From assembly GCF_030247185.1 (NCBI RefSeq), contig NC_080572.1:170940975-171004974 (forward strand): DNA of 64,000 nt, written 5' to 3'. The first letter of the stretch is position 1; every line of letters starts with the position of its first letter. This stretch comes from Malaya genurostris (taxonomy: Eukaryota > Arthropoda > Insecta > Diptera > Culicidae). Positions 9,365 through 19,378 of the stretch are shown here, one piece after another. The notes below the pieces were generated by a model, which ran no database searches, was not told where the DNA came from, and saw nothing but the letters and a program-made list of their open reading frames with translations. The translations under genes and the position numbers were made by a program.

Positions 9365-12300
9365 CTAATCGGCTTTGATGTCCTTCGCATGATATCGTCC
9401 CCTTTTTCCAGTGGTAACGTCCTCTAAGAGATACAGATTTGTTCCAAGCGTTTCTTTAACTATGGCTGGTACAAATTTTGGATCTAATTTCTGGCTGATG
9501 TGATTCAATTTCGATGATAGCCCGAATGTTCTGCGCCATACCAAATCGCCAATCTTGAATGAAGTTACACGTTTTCTGAAATCATATCGTTGTTTTGATT
9601 TGTCGTGATTGCTTTGAATACGCTTTACAATGAACTTTTGAATTCGCTGGATTTTTGATAATCGCATGTCCTGCGCCACCTTTGGGTCGTCCTCAGCATT
9701 CAGATTCTGTTGTTTGTACAGGTCCGTGTGAAGAATGAGATCTCTGCCGAAGTTCGCTGAGTGTGGACTGACTCCGGTTACTTCGTGTTTGGCACTGTTG
9801 ATTGCCGCCGTTATCGCCGGAAGCTGTTCATCCCATTCACGATGATCCCCTTCTAACAGTGAACGTATACATGTTACGAGAACTCGGTTGACCCTCTCCG
9901 TGTTGTTAACCATTGGACAGTAGAACGCCGTTTTCATGTGAACGATGTTGTGCCGTGCTAGCAAAGATTTGAATGCCATGGATTCAAATTGCTTTCCGTT
10001 GTCGCTCAGTACTATTCTTGGACGAGAGAATTTCAGAAACACTTCCTTCTCTAAGAATTCTACCATTTTTGTCGCATCAGCTGATCGCATGGGGTGCACG
10101 ATGACATACTTCGTAATCCAATCAACAATTACCAGCATAACGGTGTTTCCTCGCTTTGATCTTGTTAACGGGCCCACAAAATCCATCGAGATTAGTTCCC
10201 ATGGCAGTCTAGCCGGTTTCAACTTGCCCATTGTAGGAAGCATTCGAGTGTTCGGAGCTTTGCTCGCCTTGCACGTACTACACTCCCTCACGTACTTGCC
10301 AATTTCTAGCTGCATTTTTGGCCAGTAGAAATGAGACTGAATTTTCTGCCATGTTTTGAAGAAACCTAGATGTGCGGCTGTTGGTGAATCATGATATCGT
10401 CTAATGATATCGATTCGCTCTTCTTTTGGAACGACCTTCTTCCATTTGTGACTTGTGTTTCCAAGCTCATCCTTGCAGAGACAGTTTTTGTACAGTTCAT
10501 CTCCTATCAATCGAAAGTCAGGAAAGCTGTCCCCGTTGTTCATCACCCGCTTTCTCAGGCTTTTGTACCAATCGTCTTTAACCTCATCAATCACAAACAC
10601 CATGCTAGAAACAATTCTCGATAATGCGTCCGGAACGACGTTGATGCTGCCTTTCCGATACTTGATGTCGAAATTATATGCGTTAAGCCTCAACAACCAT
10701 CGACTCATGAGCGCTGTTGGATTCTTCATGGATCTCAGATAACTCAATGCTGCATGATCACAGTATACTGTAAATCTGGTGCCTTCGACGTATCCTCGAA
10801 ACTTCTCAATAGCACGAATTACGGCCAAACATTCTCGCTCTGTCACTGAGTACTTCCTTTCCGAAGATGAGAGTTTCTGCGAAAAATAGCAAATAGGATG
10901 TTCTTCTCCATCTATGTTCTGTGATAGCACTGCTCCTATCGCCACATCACTAGCGTCGCACGCAATATCAAATGGCTTTGTGTAATCTGGCATTGCCAAT
11001 ACTGGTGCTGATACCAACGCTGCTTTCAGCTTCAGGAACGCCTGCTCTGCTTGTGGATTCCATTGAAATTTCGCTTTTGTCTTCGTGAGTTCTGTGATTG
11101 GCGCGGCCAGTTGTGAGAAATCTCCGATGAACCGACGATACCAATTACAGAGACCGAGGAATCGTTGAACTTCCTTCCTGCTTGATGGAATCGGAAACTT
11201 AACGATGCTTGCTATCTTATCCTCATCAACTTTCCATCCACTCTCGTTGAGAATGTACCCGAGATATTTGATTTCGCGACGACAAAACTTGGACTTTTCT
11301 GTTGATATTGTCAATCCCGCATGCTCCAATCGCCTTGCTACCTCCTCCAAGGTTTTCAAGTATTCCTCAAACGTCTTAGAACAGATAACTATGTCGTCCA
11401 AATAATGGAATACTTGCGGCTCCATATCTGCAAACAGTTGCGTCATTACTCGTGCCAATGCTTGACTCGCCGTGCATAATCCGAATGGAACCACTTTGAA
11501 TTGGAAGTGTCCTCTGGACGGGACTGTGAAAGCTGTTAGAGGTCTCGAATCTGGGTGCAACGGTAGTTGCCAAAATGCGTCCTTCAGATCAAGCGACGAT
11601 ATGTAAGCGCATCCACCGAGGTTGTTCAAGATCGATGATATCTGCGGTATTGGATATCCTTCGTTGACCATGACGGAGTTTAGGTGTCTAGCATCTAAAC
11701 AGACGCGGTATTGGCCTGTTTTCTTTTTTACCGCTACCAAAGGGTTATTCCAAGGTGAATAAAGTGCGTCTTCAATCACGTCTAATGCTATCATCCTGTC
11801 GATTTCACGGTTGACCTCTTCTAGAACGTATGGAGACATTGGATAGTAGCGCTGCTTACGCGGAACTGCCTGTCCGACGTCGATCCGATGCTCATACATG
11901 GAAGTTCTTCCTAACTTGTCACCGGTTGCTTTCGGGAAAGTTCTTATCACTTGCTGAAGTCTATGATACTGCTCATCTGTCAGGACTTTCATCGACTCTT
12001 CTTCTGTAGACTTCGTTTTCTGGAAATCGGCTTCAAGTGTACAGCAAATCGCCTTTACTCCGAATTTCTCCCAAAAATTCATTCCTAAAATCACACAATC
12101 TGGAATGGTGGGAACCAAGAGTACCGGTAACGTTTCATTCCGATTGTTGTATACGATAGGCAATCGAGTGAAGCTGTTTATGTTGTGCTGAGTTCCATCA
12201 GCTGTTTGGATGCCACCGTTTACAATGCCTTCTCGTAACTGGAGTTCTTCTACCAACTTCACGTAGCTTCCTCCTAACAACGAACAGTTAGCGCCGCTGT

Positions 12301-12568
12301 CTAATAAGGCTGTTATGTTTCTGCCTAGCACACTGATGACTGCATGCGGCCGGTTGTCTTGTCCGAGATTGATGATGATCGAACTAATGTTTTTAAATTC
12401 AGGAACTGTTGAGGGATTCTCGAACTGCTGCGGAAAATCGTCTCCCTCTACTGTCGGTTCTCCGCTTCTTCGTTTCCCGTGTCTGTTCTGCAAGTAAAGC
12501 AGCTGCGTAAGGAGTATCCTTTTCTTCCACATCTGTAACAAAACAGGATTGCTTGTGGTTTTGGACAA
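9365..12568 (-). CDS. pol: Element C Pol polyprotein (protease, RT, RNase H, integrase)
   Basis: A 1067-residue open frame. Protease: LLDSGANCSLLGG near residue 90. RT: YRVCLDARHLNSV, SLDLKDAFWQLPL, VPFGLCTASQALARVM and the catalytic FHYLDDIVI. RNase H: FDIACDASDVAIGAVLSQ and TVYCDHAALSYL. Integrase: HHCC region HLGFFKTWQ...CSTCKASK, then the core with aspartate in SMDFVGPL, aspartate in VLSDNGKQF and glutamate in NNTERVNR. The order protease-RT-RNase H-integrase defines Ty3/Gypsy. It overlaps gag by 121 bases in the -1 frame, so synthesis likely needs -1 frameshifting. The start at 12568 is only the first possible initiator, not a proven one. No internal stop is seen. Confidence 0.92.
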   Translation of the reverse strand: MSKTTSNPVLLQMWKKRILLTQLLYLQNRHGKRRSGEPTVEGDDFPQQFENPSTVPEFKNISSIIINLGQDNRPHAVISVLGRNITALLDSGANCSLLGGSYVKLVEELQLREGIVNGGIQTADGTQHNINSFTRLPIVYNNRNETLPVLLVPTIPDCVILGMNFWEKFGVKAICCTLEADFQKTKSTEEESMKVLTDEQYHRLQQVIRTFPKATGDKLGRTSMYEHRIDVGQAVPRKQRYYPMSPYVLEEVNREIDRMIALDVIEDALYSPWNNPLVAVKKKTGQYRVCLDARHLNSVMVNEGYPIPQISSILNNLGGCAYISSLDLKDAFWQLPLHPDSRPLTAFTVPSRGHFQFKVVPFGLCTASQALARVMTQLFADMEPQVFHYLDDIVICSKTFEEYLKTLEEVARRLEHAGLTISTEKSKFCRREIKYLGYILNESGWKVDEDKIASIVKFPIPSSRKEVQRFLGLCNWYRRFIGDFSQLAAPITELTKTKAKFQWNPQAEQAFLKLKAALVSAPVLAMPDYTKPFDIACDASDVAIGAVLSQNIDGEEHPICYFSQKLSSSERKYSVTERECLAVIRAIEKFRGYVEGTRFTVYCDHAALSYLRSMKNPTALMSRWLLRLNAYNFDIKYRKGSINVVPDALSRIVSSMVFVIDEVKDDWYKSLRKRVMNNGDSFPDFRLIGDELYKNCLCKDELGNTSHKWKKVVPKEERIDIIRRYHDSPTAAHLGFFKTWQKIQSHFYWPKMQLEIGKYVRECSTCKASKAPNTRMLPTMGKLKPARLPWELISMDFVGPLTRSKRGNTVMLVIVDWITKYVIVHPMRSADATKMVEFLEKEVFLKFSRPRIVLSDNGKQFESMAFKSLLARHNIVHMKTAFYCPMVNNTERVNRVLVTCIRSLLEGDHREWDEQLPAITAAINSAKHEVTGVSPHSANFGRDLILHTDLYKQQNLNAEDDPKVAQDMRLSKIQRIQKFIVKRIQSNHDKSKQRYDFRKRVTSFKIGDLVWRRTFGLSSKLNHISQKLDPKFVPAIVKETLGTNLYLLEDVTTGKRGRYHAKDIKAD

Positions 12569-14444
12569 TCCATAAAACGATGTCCTTCTTCATCACAATT
12601 CCAGCAAATCAATACTAGTCGCCGATAACCCGAAATGTCTTCCTGTTGTATCAGTGATGGATGCTGTTCCTGTCTAGCTTCCGTCCTCCTTTCTTGCTTT
12701 ACGGCTATTGGAAATCGCCGTTGATTTTGCAGCGTATTCGTTTGAACGGTTGTTGGCGGCCGTGCCAGTTGCCGCGCGTCTCTATGTTGCTGCATTGGTT
12801 GTTCCGTCTTCTGGGAATTCGACGTTCTGGGGAGTCTTGTTGACCATTGCAGTTTTAACTCGCACACTTGCTCCATCAGTTGATCAAGTTTCCAAGACCA
12901 GTGATTGTTTTCATCCTGTGATTGAGCAGTCTCGGGGATTGGTTCTAAGCCTTCAACGGAACCATATTCTTCTGCAGCATTCTCTTCTGATTGTACCGCG
13001 TGAACTCTAGCGAAACGTTGATGATACTGCGTTGTCTGCTGTGATTTTACTGTAGCCGCTGGAGTTGCGAAACTAGGTTCCAACAATGCGCTGTGTGGTA
13101 CTGGAAGTCGTCTCTGTCTACTCAAGAGCAATCTGGTTTCATCATAGCTCGTGCAAATCTCGACCATCTCCTGCAGAGAATGAGGCCTTGCTGCGGTGAC
13201 GATCGCTGCGTAGTCTCCGTTCATGTTTTTCTTGACGATAAAGAACTGTTCTTCTTGCTCCATTGGTGGTGTCACAAATCGAAAAAGAGTTGCGATGTCT
13301 CGGTAGTATTTCGCAAAAGTTTCATTTTGCCCTTGAAAGCGAAAGCAAGCTTCCAAACGTAGTATCTGTGCATATCCTGCTGGTAGAAATTCCTTGCGTA
13401 TCTCCTGTTTGAATGCTTCCCAGGAGCTTAATCTGTTCTGCGCCATGGCTCGAGCGTACCAATCAAGCGCATCTTCTTGTAGTAAATGCTTGATTGATAA
13501 CAACAAAGTTTCGTCATTCATGCCTTCCGATCTAGCAAATGTCTCAACCCGATCCAGAAATATGTTCAACGATGTTGTATCCTTTTCTCCTCGAAATTTG
13601 AAAGGCCAGTTATGTACTGCCTTTAGCATGCGTCTGTCTTCGCCTCTTTCTTGCGTTGGTCTTGATTCTCGTCGTAGCAGATGTCGAAGCAAATCATCTC
13701 GTAATTCGTTGTATTCTTCCCATGCATTGCGACAAACATTGTTTCGATTCCAATTGCCAGTTGGGTTCTCTTCTTGCTGTCTTCTCGGTGGTGGGGGCCA
13801 ATATTCATTCGAAGCTCCCGTTTGATTCAGATGAGAGTTATCTTGGAACACGCTATCCATCCCTCTCGTATTGGTATTGCTTACCAAGTTTCTTTGATTT
13901 CCTAATGGAAGTGGAGAGTAATGTGAACTTCCATCGAATCTCCTACCGGTAACGTTCGACCATGATGAACTGCTTGCTTGTCCTGCAGCTTGAGGGGAGG
14001 TGGAGGGTGGTTCCAATCTCTGCTGCCCATCTGCGGTTACCGTTGTCGCATTGCTATCGGCTGCTGTGTTATTCTGTTGTGCTGGTGTTATGCCGCTGCC
14101 TTGCACCACACGAGTCACTGCTTTATTTAATACACTTCTAACATCACTTCCCATCACTTTAACTAGAGCACACAATGAACTGTGCATCTCTAAACGATCA
14201 CTCGGCGGATTTATTAGTGATAAACGAGACCGATAATGTGCGATACGCGACCGTAATTGAACAAGCATTTCAATGTTTATATTTCTAAGAGCAACTTCAA
14301 CCAGTTTTTGAAGTTCATAAATCTGAATTCGACATGACTCTAAATTTTCCGAAGGGGTTATAGCGTGATCAACGCTTCTTCGTACTATATTTCGCGATTC
14401 ATCTTCGCGGATTGCTTTAAGTAAAAGCTGCACTCTAGTGCGGT

Positions 14445-14452
<8 letters not shown>
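12448..14452 (-). pseudogene. gag: Element C Gag, main part, separated from its start by a LINE
   Basis: This is the bulk of a retroelement Gag. The N-terminal helical part is followed by a Gln/Asn-rich linker and the capsid-like core (FRGEKDTTSLNIFLDRVE, then LQEDALDWYARAM). It ends with two zinc knuckles (CWNCDEEGHRFMDC and CYRCGRKGYSLRSC; the second has S in place of the usual histidine). The first ATG is not here but at 19253. Joining 19253-19180 to 14452-12448 gives 2079 bases, an exact 693 codons, which confirms the split. The LINE insertion removes translation of this part from its normal start. Confidence 0.9.
14436..14452. repeat. Target-site duplication of LINE copy 1 (left)
   Basis: TAGTGCGGTGAGTTTTT is repeated exactly at 19163-19179. 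The last five T merge with the poly(A) tail complement. Confidence 0.93.
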
Positions 14453-14496
<44 letters not shown>

Positions 14497-14578
14497 ATTT
14501 ATTGGAATATGAGTTAAAATTAAATTATTAAGATTTAAATTGGGTGTTCAGCCACAAGTGGTGACTTTTCAGCCCTGT

Positions 14579-14609
<31 letters not shown>

Positions 14610-14732
14610 GATTTGGTTATTACCATGAAGACATCATTTGCTTCCGCAATTCTGAGATTTTTGTGTAGGGAAAATTCTAAACCTACTTGTATTGTGTAAT
14701 GGGGAAAAGGAACTTATATACTAACTTACTAA

Positions 14733-17387
14733 CTAATACAGAGAGCGAATCGATTCAATTGAAGATTGCATCGATTTTTGTCGGAATTTGCTTATAATAT
14801 TATGTGACATTACATCTAATGGTTCTATATTTGTGAGTCTGTGTAACTCATTTGTACTAAACCAGGGAGGACGCTTCAGAATCATTTTCAGAATTTTATT
14901 CTGAATCCTTTGAAGCGTTTTCTTCCTGGTGGAACAACAGCTTGACCAAATTGGTACCGCATAAAGCATGGCTGGTCTGAAAATTTGTTTATAAATTAAC
15001 AATTTGTTTTTTAGACAGAGCTTAGAATTTCTGTTTATAAGAGGATATAAACATTTAATATATTTATTACACTTTGCCTGGATTCCTTCAATGTGATCCT
15101 TGAAAGTGAGTTTTTTGTCATACGTTAAACCTAAGTATTTAGCTTGATCAGACCATGTCAATTCCAAGCCATTCAATTTGAGAATGTGATTATTGTTTGG
15201 TTTAAGAAAAGAAGCTCTTGGCTTGTGAGGAAAGATAATTAATTGCGTTTTTGCTGCATTTGGTTTAATTTTCCATTTTGACAGATAATCACTGAAAATA
15301 TTTAAACTTCTTTGTAGGCGACTGCAGATCACTCTTAGATTTCTGCCTGTGGCTAACAGACTTGTGTCGTCACAGAATAGCGATTTCTGACAACCAACGG
15401 GTAGATTTGGAAGATCAGAAGTGAAAATATTGTACAAGATTGGAGCTACACTCGAACCCTGCGGAACACCGGCTCGTACGGGTAGCAATTCAGATTTACA
15501 ATTCTGATAGCTAACCTGAAGAGTACGATCAGTTAAATAATTTTGAATCATTTTGATCAAATAAATAGGAAACTGGAAATCAGACATTTTTGCTATTAAA
15601 CCTTTGTGCCAAACACTGTCGAATGCTTTTTCTATGTCTAGAAGAGCAACTCCAGTGGATAACCCAGAAGATTTATTTGATTTTATCATGTTCGTTACTC
15701 TGACAAGTTGATGAGTAGTTGAATGTTCATGACGAAATCCAAACTGCTCTGGTAAAAAAATTGAATTCTCATTTATATGAGTCATCATTCTTAACAAGAT
15801 AATTTTTTCAAAAAGTTTACTGATAGAAGAAAGTAAGCTAATTGGGCGATAACTTGATGTTTCTGCTGGGTTTTTATCAGGTTTTAGGATAGGAATTACT
15901 TTAGCGTTTTTCCATCTTTTTGGGAAGTAAGCTAATGAAAAACACTTGTTGAAAATTTTAACCAGGAGTCTCAAGGCAACATCGGGAAGATTTTTAATAA
16001 GAATATTAAAAATTCCATCATTACCAGGAGCCTTCATGTTTTTAAGTTTTCTAATAATTGATTTAATTTCATCAAAATTCGTCTCAATAATGTCATCGTG
16101 TGATAACACTTGGGTTGAAATATGATCATATTTCAGTGAGACTTCATTTTCAATAGGACTCACAACGTTCAAATTAAAATTGTGGACACTCTCGAACTGC
16201 TGAGCAAGTTTTTGAGCTTTTTCGCCATTTGTAAGAAGTATTTGATTTCCTTCCTTGAGAGCAGGAATAGGTTTCTGAGGTTTCTTAAGAACCTTAGAAA
16301 GTTTCCAGAAAGGTTTAGAATATGGTTTAATTTGTTCAACTTCTTTAGCGAAATTTTCATTTCGCAAAAGAGTAAATCTATGTTTAATTTCTTTTTGTAA
16401 ATCCTTAACTATGTTTTTCATAGCAGGATCACGAGAACGTTGATATTGTCGTCGACGAACATTCTTCAACCGAATGAGCAGTTGAAGATTGTCATCGATG
16501 ATAGGAGAATTTAATTTAGTTTGAGCTTTGGGAACTGAAAGATTTCTAGCTTCGATAATATAATGATTCAAATTATCAATTGCTGTGTCGATATCCGCAG
16601 AATTTTCTAAAATAGTTTCATGATCCACATGATTTTCAATGTGAGATCTGTAATCCAACCAATTTGCTCTATGATAGTTGAAAATAGAACTAATTGGATT
16701 AATTATAGCTTCGTTGGAAAGTCTGAATGTTACAGGAAGATGATCTGAGTCAAAATCAGCATGAGTAATCGGTTCACTACAAATGTGACTTTGATCTGTT
16801 AGAACCAGATCAATTGTAGACGGGTTTTTCACGGAAGAGAAACAAGTAGGATTACTGGGATGAAGAACTGTAAAGTAACCAGCTGAGAGTTGATTATGAA
16901 GTATTTTACCATTACTGTTATTTTGCCTACAATTCCACTGGACATGCTTAGCATTTAAGTCCCCTATTACGAAAAATTTCGATCGATATCTTGTAAGTTT
17001 TTGCAAATCGCCTTTAAAGAAATTTAATTGTTCGCCGGTGCATTGGAATGGCAAATATGCTCCAGCGATGAAATAAATTCCATGAATGGTTTCAACTTCG
17101 ATTCCCAAGCTTTCAATAACTTTAGTATTGAAAGAAGGTAAAATTCGATGTTTAATTTGCCGTTGGACAAAAATGGCAACTCCACCACCAATTCCAGTAA
17201 ACCTGTCAAATCGATGAACCACATAATGTGGATTACTTTTCAATTTTACATTTGGTTTAAGAAAAGTTTCTGTCACAATGGCAATATGAATTTTGTGAAC
17301 TTTGAGAAAATTATAAAATTCATCTTCACTCGATTTCAAAGATCGAGCATTCCAATTTAAAATATTCAAATAATTATTTAACATCAC
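14733..17387 (-). CDS. LINE copy 1 ORF2: AP endonuclease and reverse transcriptase
   Basis: An 884-residue frame with an ATG start. The N-terminal AP-like endonuclease has NWNARSL (residues 10-16), TETFLKP, GDLNAKH and SDHLPV. The central RT has KNAKVIPILKPDK, YRPISLLSSISKLFEKI, FGFRHEHSTTHQL, LDIEKAFDSVWH, GVPQGSSVAPILYN and the catalytic FCDDTSLL. It ends in a short thumb and C-terminal region without RNase H. It nicks target DNA and primes reverse transcription at the nick. It overlaps ORF1 by 14 bases, so termination-reinitiation is likely. The copy at 41618 differs at about five residues, which indicates recent common origin and little decay. Confidence 0.94.
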   Translation of the reverse strand: MMLNNYLNILNWNARSLKSSEDEFYNFLKVHKIHIAIVTETFLKPNVKLKSNPHYVVHRFDRFTGIGGGVAIFVQRQIKHRILPSFNTKVIESLGIEVETIHGIYFIAGAYLPFQCTGEQLNFFKGDLQKLTRYRSKFFVIGDLNAKHVQWNCRQNNSNGKILHNQLSAGYFTVLHPSNPTCFSSVKNPSTIDLVLTDQSHICSEPITHADFDSDHLPVTFRLSNEAIINPISSIFNYHRANWLDYRSHIENHVDHETILENSADIDTAIDNLNHYIIEARNLSVPKAQTKLNSPIIDDNLQLLIRLKNVRRRQYQRSRDPAMKNIVKDLQKEIKHRFTLLRNENFAKEVEQIKPYSKPFWKLSKVLKKPQKPIPALKEGNQILLTNGEKAQKLAQQFESVHNFNLNVVSPIENEVSLKYDHISTQVLSHDDIIETNFDEIKSIIRKLKNMKAPGNDGIFNILIKNLPDVALRLLVKIFNKCFSLAYFPKRWKNAKVIPILKPDKNPAETSSYRPISLLSSISKLFEKIILLRMMTHINENSIFLPEQFGFRHEHSTTHQLVRVTNMIKSNKSSGLSTGVALLDIEKAFDSVWHKGLIAKMSDFQFPIYLIKMIQNYLTDRTLQVSYQNCKSELLPVRAGVPQGSSVAPILYNIFTSDLPNLPVGCQKSLFCDDTSLLATGRNLRVICSRLQRSLNIFSDYLSKWKIKPNAAKTQLIIFPHKPRASFLKPNNNHILKLNGLELTWSDQAKYLGLTYDKKLTFKDHIEGIQAKCNKYIKCLYPLINRNSKLCLKNKLLIYKQIFRPAMLYAVPIWSSCCSTRKKTLQRIQNKILKMILKRPPWFSTNELHRLTNIEPLDVMSHNIISKFRQKSMQSSIESIRSLY

Positions 17388-18864
17388 TGTTAAATTTTAA
17401 ATTCATTATAATATTATTTGCAAATTTCCATCCGATTTGAAATGCTTCAAAAAGTGATGAAGTCGAATTCATTTGGATGATCATTTGAAAAAGTTGATCT
17501 TGTAGGTAGATCATTTTATTTTCAGTTATATCGCCTAAATCGACTTCATTTAAAGAAGCGAATGGCATTGAAGGAATATTTGTAGGTAGACTGCCATTAG
17601 AAGAAGATGATTTGGTCGGTCTACCTATTAATAAATTGTTTTCGTTAGAAGAAGAACTGCAAGGCGGTCCTGTGTTTTGATTATTTACATTAGAAGAAAT
17701 AGGAGATAGATTTCTACCTAATATACCAGCATAACTGACATTAGAAGAAGATGATGACGAGGTCGATCTACCTGTCAATAAATTGTTTTCGTTAGAAGAC
17801 GAATTGGCAGGTGCCTTAGAAGAATTTTCAGGTATGTTCTGTAAATTTAAGGTCGTTGATTTGACTTGTTGTCTAAGCGAACGAGCGTTTAAAATTTTTT
17901 CCCTGACAGGACATTTCAAATAATTGGATTTATGATTTCCATTGCAATTTGAACATGAAAATTTATCAGTGGTTTCATTCATTGGACAAGCGTCTTTCGA
18001 ATGCGATTTACCACAATTCAAACACCGTATATCCATATGACAATTTTTGGTTCCATGACCGAAGCCTTGGCAACGACGACATTGCGTTAAGTTTGCAATA
18101 CGATTATGCCGTTTATAATGTTCCCAATGAATTTTAATGTGGGAAATGAAACGTACTTTTTCTAAAGTTTTCAAATTGTTTACATCACTTCGATTGAAGT
18201 GTATTAGGTAAAGTTCATGGGAAATTCCAGAGCGTGGTTTAGAAGTACCATTCGCTCTTTTTTTCATAAGTATTACTTGGGAAGGGGCAAAACCAAGCAA
18301 TTCTTTTAGTTCATTTTTAATTTCATCAATACTTTGATCATTTGATAATCCTTTCAAGACAGCCTTGAAAGGTCTGTCTGATTTTATATCATATGAATAA
18401 AATTTATGAAGTTTTTCGGACAAATATCGAATAAGACTTTCGTAATCTTCCAATCCATCCACCAAGACTCGACATTCTCCTCTTCGTCCGATTTGAAATG
18501 AGACTTTTACTTCCGGGAGAAAAGTAGAAAGCTCAGTACGGAATGCTTTGAAGTCGGAAATCATCACCGTCACTGGTGGCATAGATTGATGTTTCTTCCC
18601 AGAACGACAAGCGTCCATTTTGGGAATTTTTGAAGAATTTTCTTCTATGTCGCTACAATCGGATTCAGTAAGAATCTCGTAAATATTGTTAGACGGCATA
18701 GGATCAACGGAAGGGAAATCCGTCCGTTGTCTTTTATTTTTACATTCAGATTCTATAAGATCATGAATGTTATTAGAAAAATGTTGAATAACGGATTGTG
18801 ATTTATTCCGTATTGAATTATTTTTAGCCTTAGGCTTGTTGCCTTTCCGGTTGGACGCAGGCAT
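17374..18864 (-). CDS. LINE copy 1 ORF1: nucleic-acid-binding Gag-like protein
   Basis: A 496-residue frame with ATG. A basic, low-complexity N-terminus precedes an RRM-like central region (residues about 90-240, including VTVMISDFKAFRTELS and RPFKAVLKGLS). Three CCHC zinc knuckles follow (CRRCQGFGHGTKNC, CLNCGKSHSKDAC and CSNCNGNHKSNYLKC), then a Ser/Asn-rich tail with repeated SSSNENNLL motifs. Jockey-clade ORF1 proteins bind element RNA and form the ribonucleoprotein. It is undamaged. Confidence 0.92.
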   Translation of the reverse strand: MPASNRKGNKPKAKNNSIRNKSQSVIQHFSNNIHDLIESECKNKRQRTDFPSVDPMPSNNIYEILTESDCSDIEENSSKIPKMDACRSGKKHQSMPPVTVMISDFKAFRTELSTFLPEVKVSFQIGRRGECRVLVDGLEDYESLIRYLSEKLHKFYSYDIKSDRPFKAVLKGLSNDQSIDEIKNELKELLGFAPSQVILMKKRANGTSKPRSGISHELYLIHFNRSDVNNLKTLEKVRFISHIKIHWEHYKRHNRIANLTQCRRCQGFGHGTKNCHMDIRCLNCGKSHSKDACPMNETTDKFSCSNCNGNHKSNYLKCPVREKILNARSLRQQVKSTTLNLQNIPENSSKAPANSSSNENNLLTGRSTSSSSSSNVSYAGILGRNLSPISSNVNNQNTGPPCSSSSNENNLLIGRPTKSSSSNGSLPTNIPSMPFASLNEVDLGDITENKMIYLQDQLFQMIIQMNSTSSLFEAFQIGWKFANNIIMNLKFNSDVK

Positions 18865-19162
18865 TTTTGAAATTAATGAAATTTTAAATTAAATTAACTA
18901 GGCTAAATTAGTCTTCGATTAGACTCCTAGCTAGCCTTAAAAAAGGCTGATTAATTTCTTAGTCACTCTAATATCACTCTTTGTATCACTTAGTCACTCT
19001 AATATCACTCTTTGTATCACTTAGTCACTTAGTTAGTGATTCAGGTAGCCTTGAAAAAGACTGAAGCCTTGAATCAATGAAACTCTAGGTAGCCAGAAAA
19101 AAAAATTCCAGGAGCCAAGAGCTATACGCGTGCGGTGCGAACGACTGTTCAACACCGACTGA
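18865..19162 (-). promoter_or_regulatory. LINE copy 1 5' UTR
   Basis: About 300 bases from the element start to the ORF1 ATG. They hold two copies of TCACTCTAATATCACTCTTTG and the trailing words TCAGGTAGCC / CTAGGTAGCC. Jockey-type elements carry an internal promoter at their 5' end; no consensus initiator is proven here. Confidence 0.6.
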
Positions 19163-19179
19163 TAGTGCGGTGAGTTTTT

Positions 19180-19253
19180 GCGGTTATATTGACTACATGT
19201 CTCAACGCCAACTCATAATCAATTTCTTCATCGATTAAGTGTGTATAATCCAT
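19180..19253 (-). pseudogene. gag: Element C Gag, N-terminal fragment with the ATG
   Basis: The only ATG in frame with the element C gag lies at 19253-19251 (residues begin MDYTHLIDEE). The frame runs into the LINE target duplication at 19179 and resumes at 14452. Exact divisibility by three of the rejoined length supports the start. The gag was a single open frame before the LINE arrived. Confidence 0.85.
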
Positions 19254-19357
19254 ACTTAAAAGATCGAACTGAATTCACAAATCAAAATATGCTTAAAACA
19301 AACTATCACCCAAATCACAAAACTCAAACTCTAACATTAATTTTTCAAATAGGTGGG

Positions 19358-19375
19358 GTTTTCAGTTGGGCGCCA
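19358..19375 (-). promoter_or_regulatory. Element C primer binding site, tRNA-Lys-like
   Basis: TGGCGCCCAACTG follows the 5' LTR by three bases in element sense. The first eleven bases fit the 3' end of insect tRNA-Lys, as known for Gypsy-type elements; later bases do not. Primer identity is inference. Confidence 0.7.
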
Positions 19376-19378
19376 ATA

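Larger units (their letters stand above)
14453..19162 (-). mobile_element. LINE copy 1: full-length Jockey-clade non-LTR element
   Basis: About 4.7 kb on the minus strand. It starts CAGTCGGTGTTGAAC in element sense, has a short 5' UTR, ORF1, ORF2 with a 14-base overlap, a 3' UTR with a TA microsatellite (14578-14611) and a poly(A) of about 36-41 bases. A 17-bp target duplication flanks it. Endonuclease plus RT without RNase H, and a zinc-knuckle ORF1, fit the Jockey clade. Size and clade resemble the mosquito Juan family, but I cannot confirm the family by search. Both ORFs are open, so it looks competent for transposition. The 5' UTR has a 31-bp direct repeat at about 18961-19022. Confidence 0.93.

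Noticed and set aside
14431..14433. Gag start of element C at 14433
   Set aside because: The codon is GTG and the frame continues upstream through the LINE target site to an ATG at 19253.
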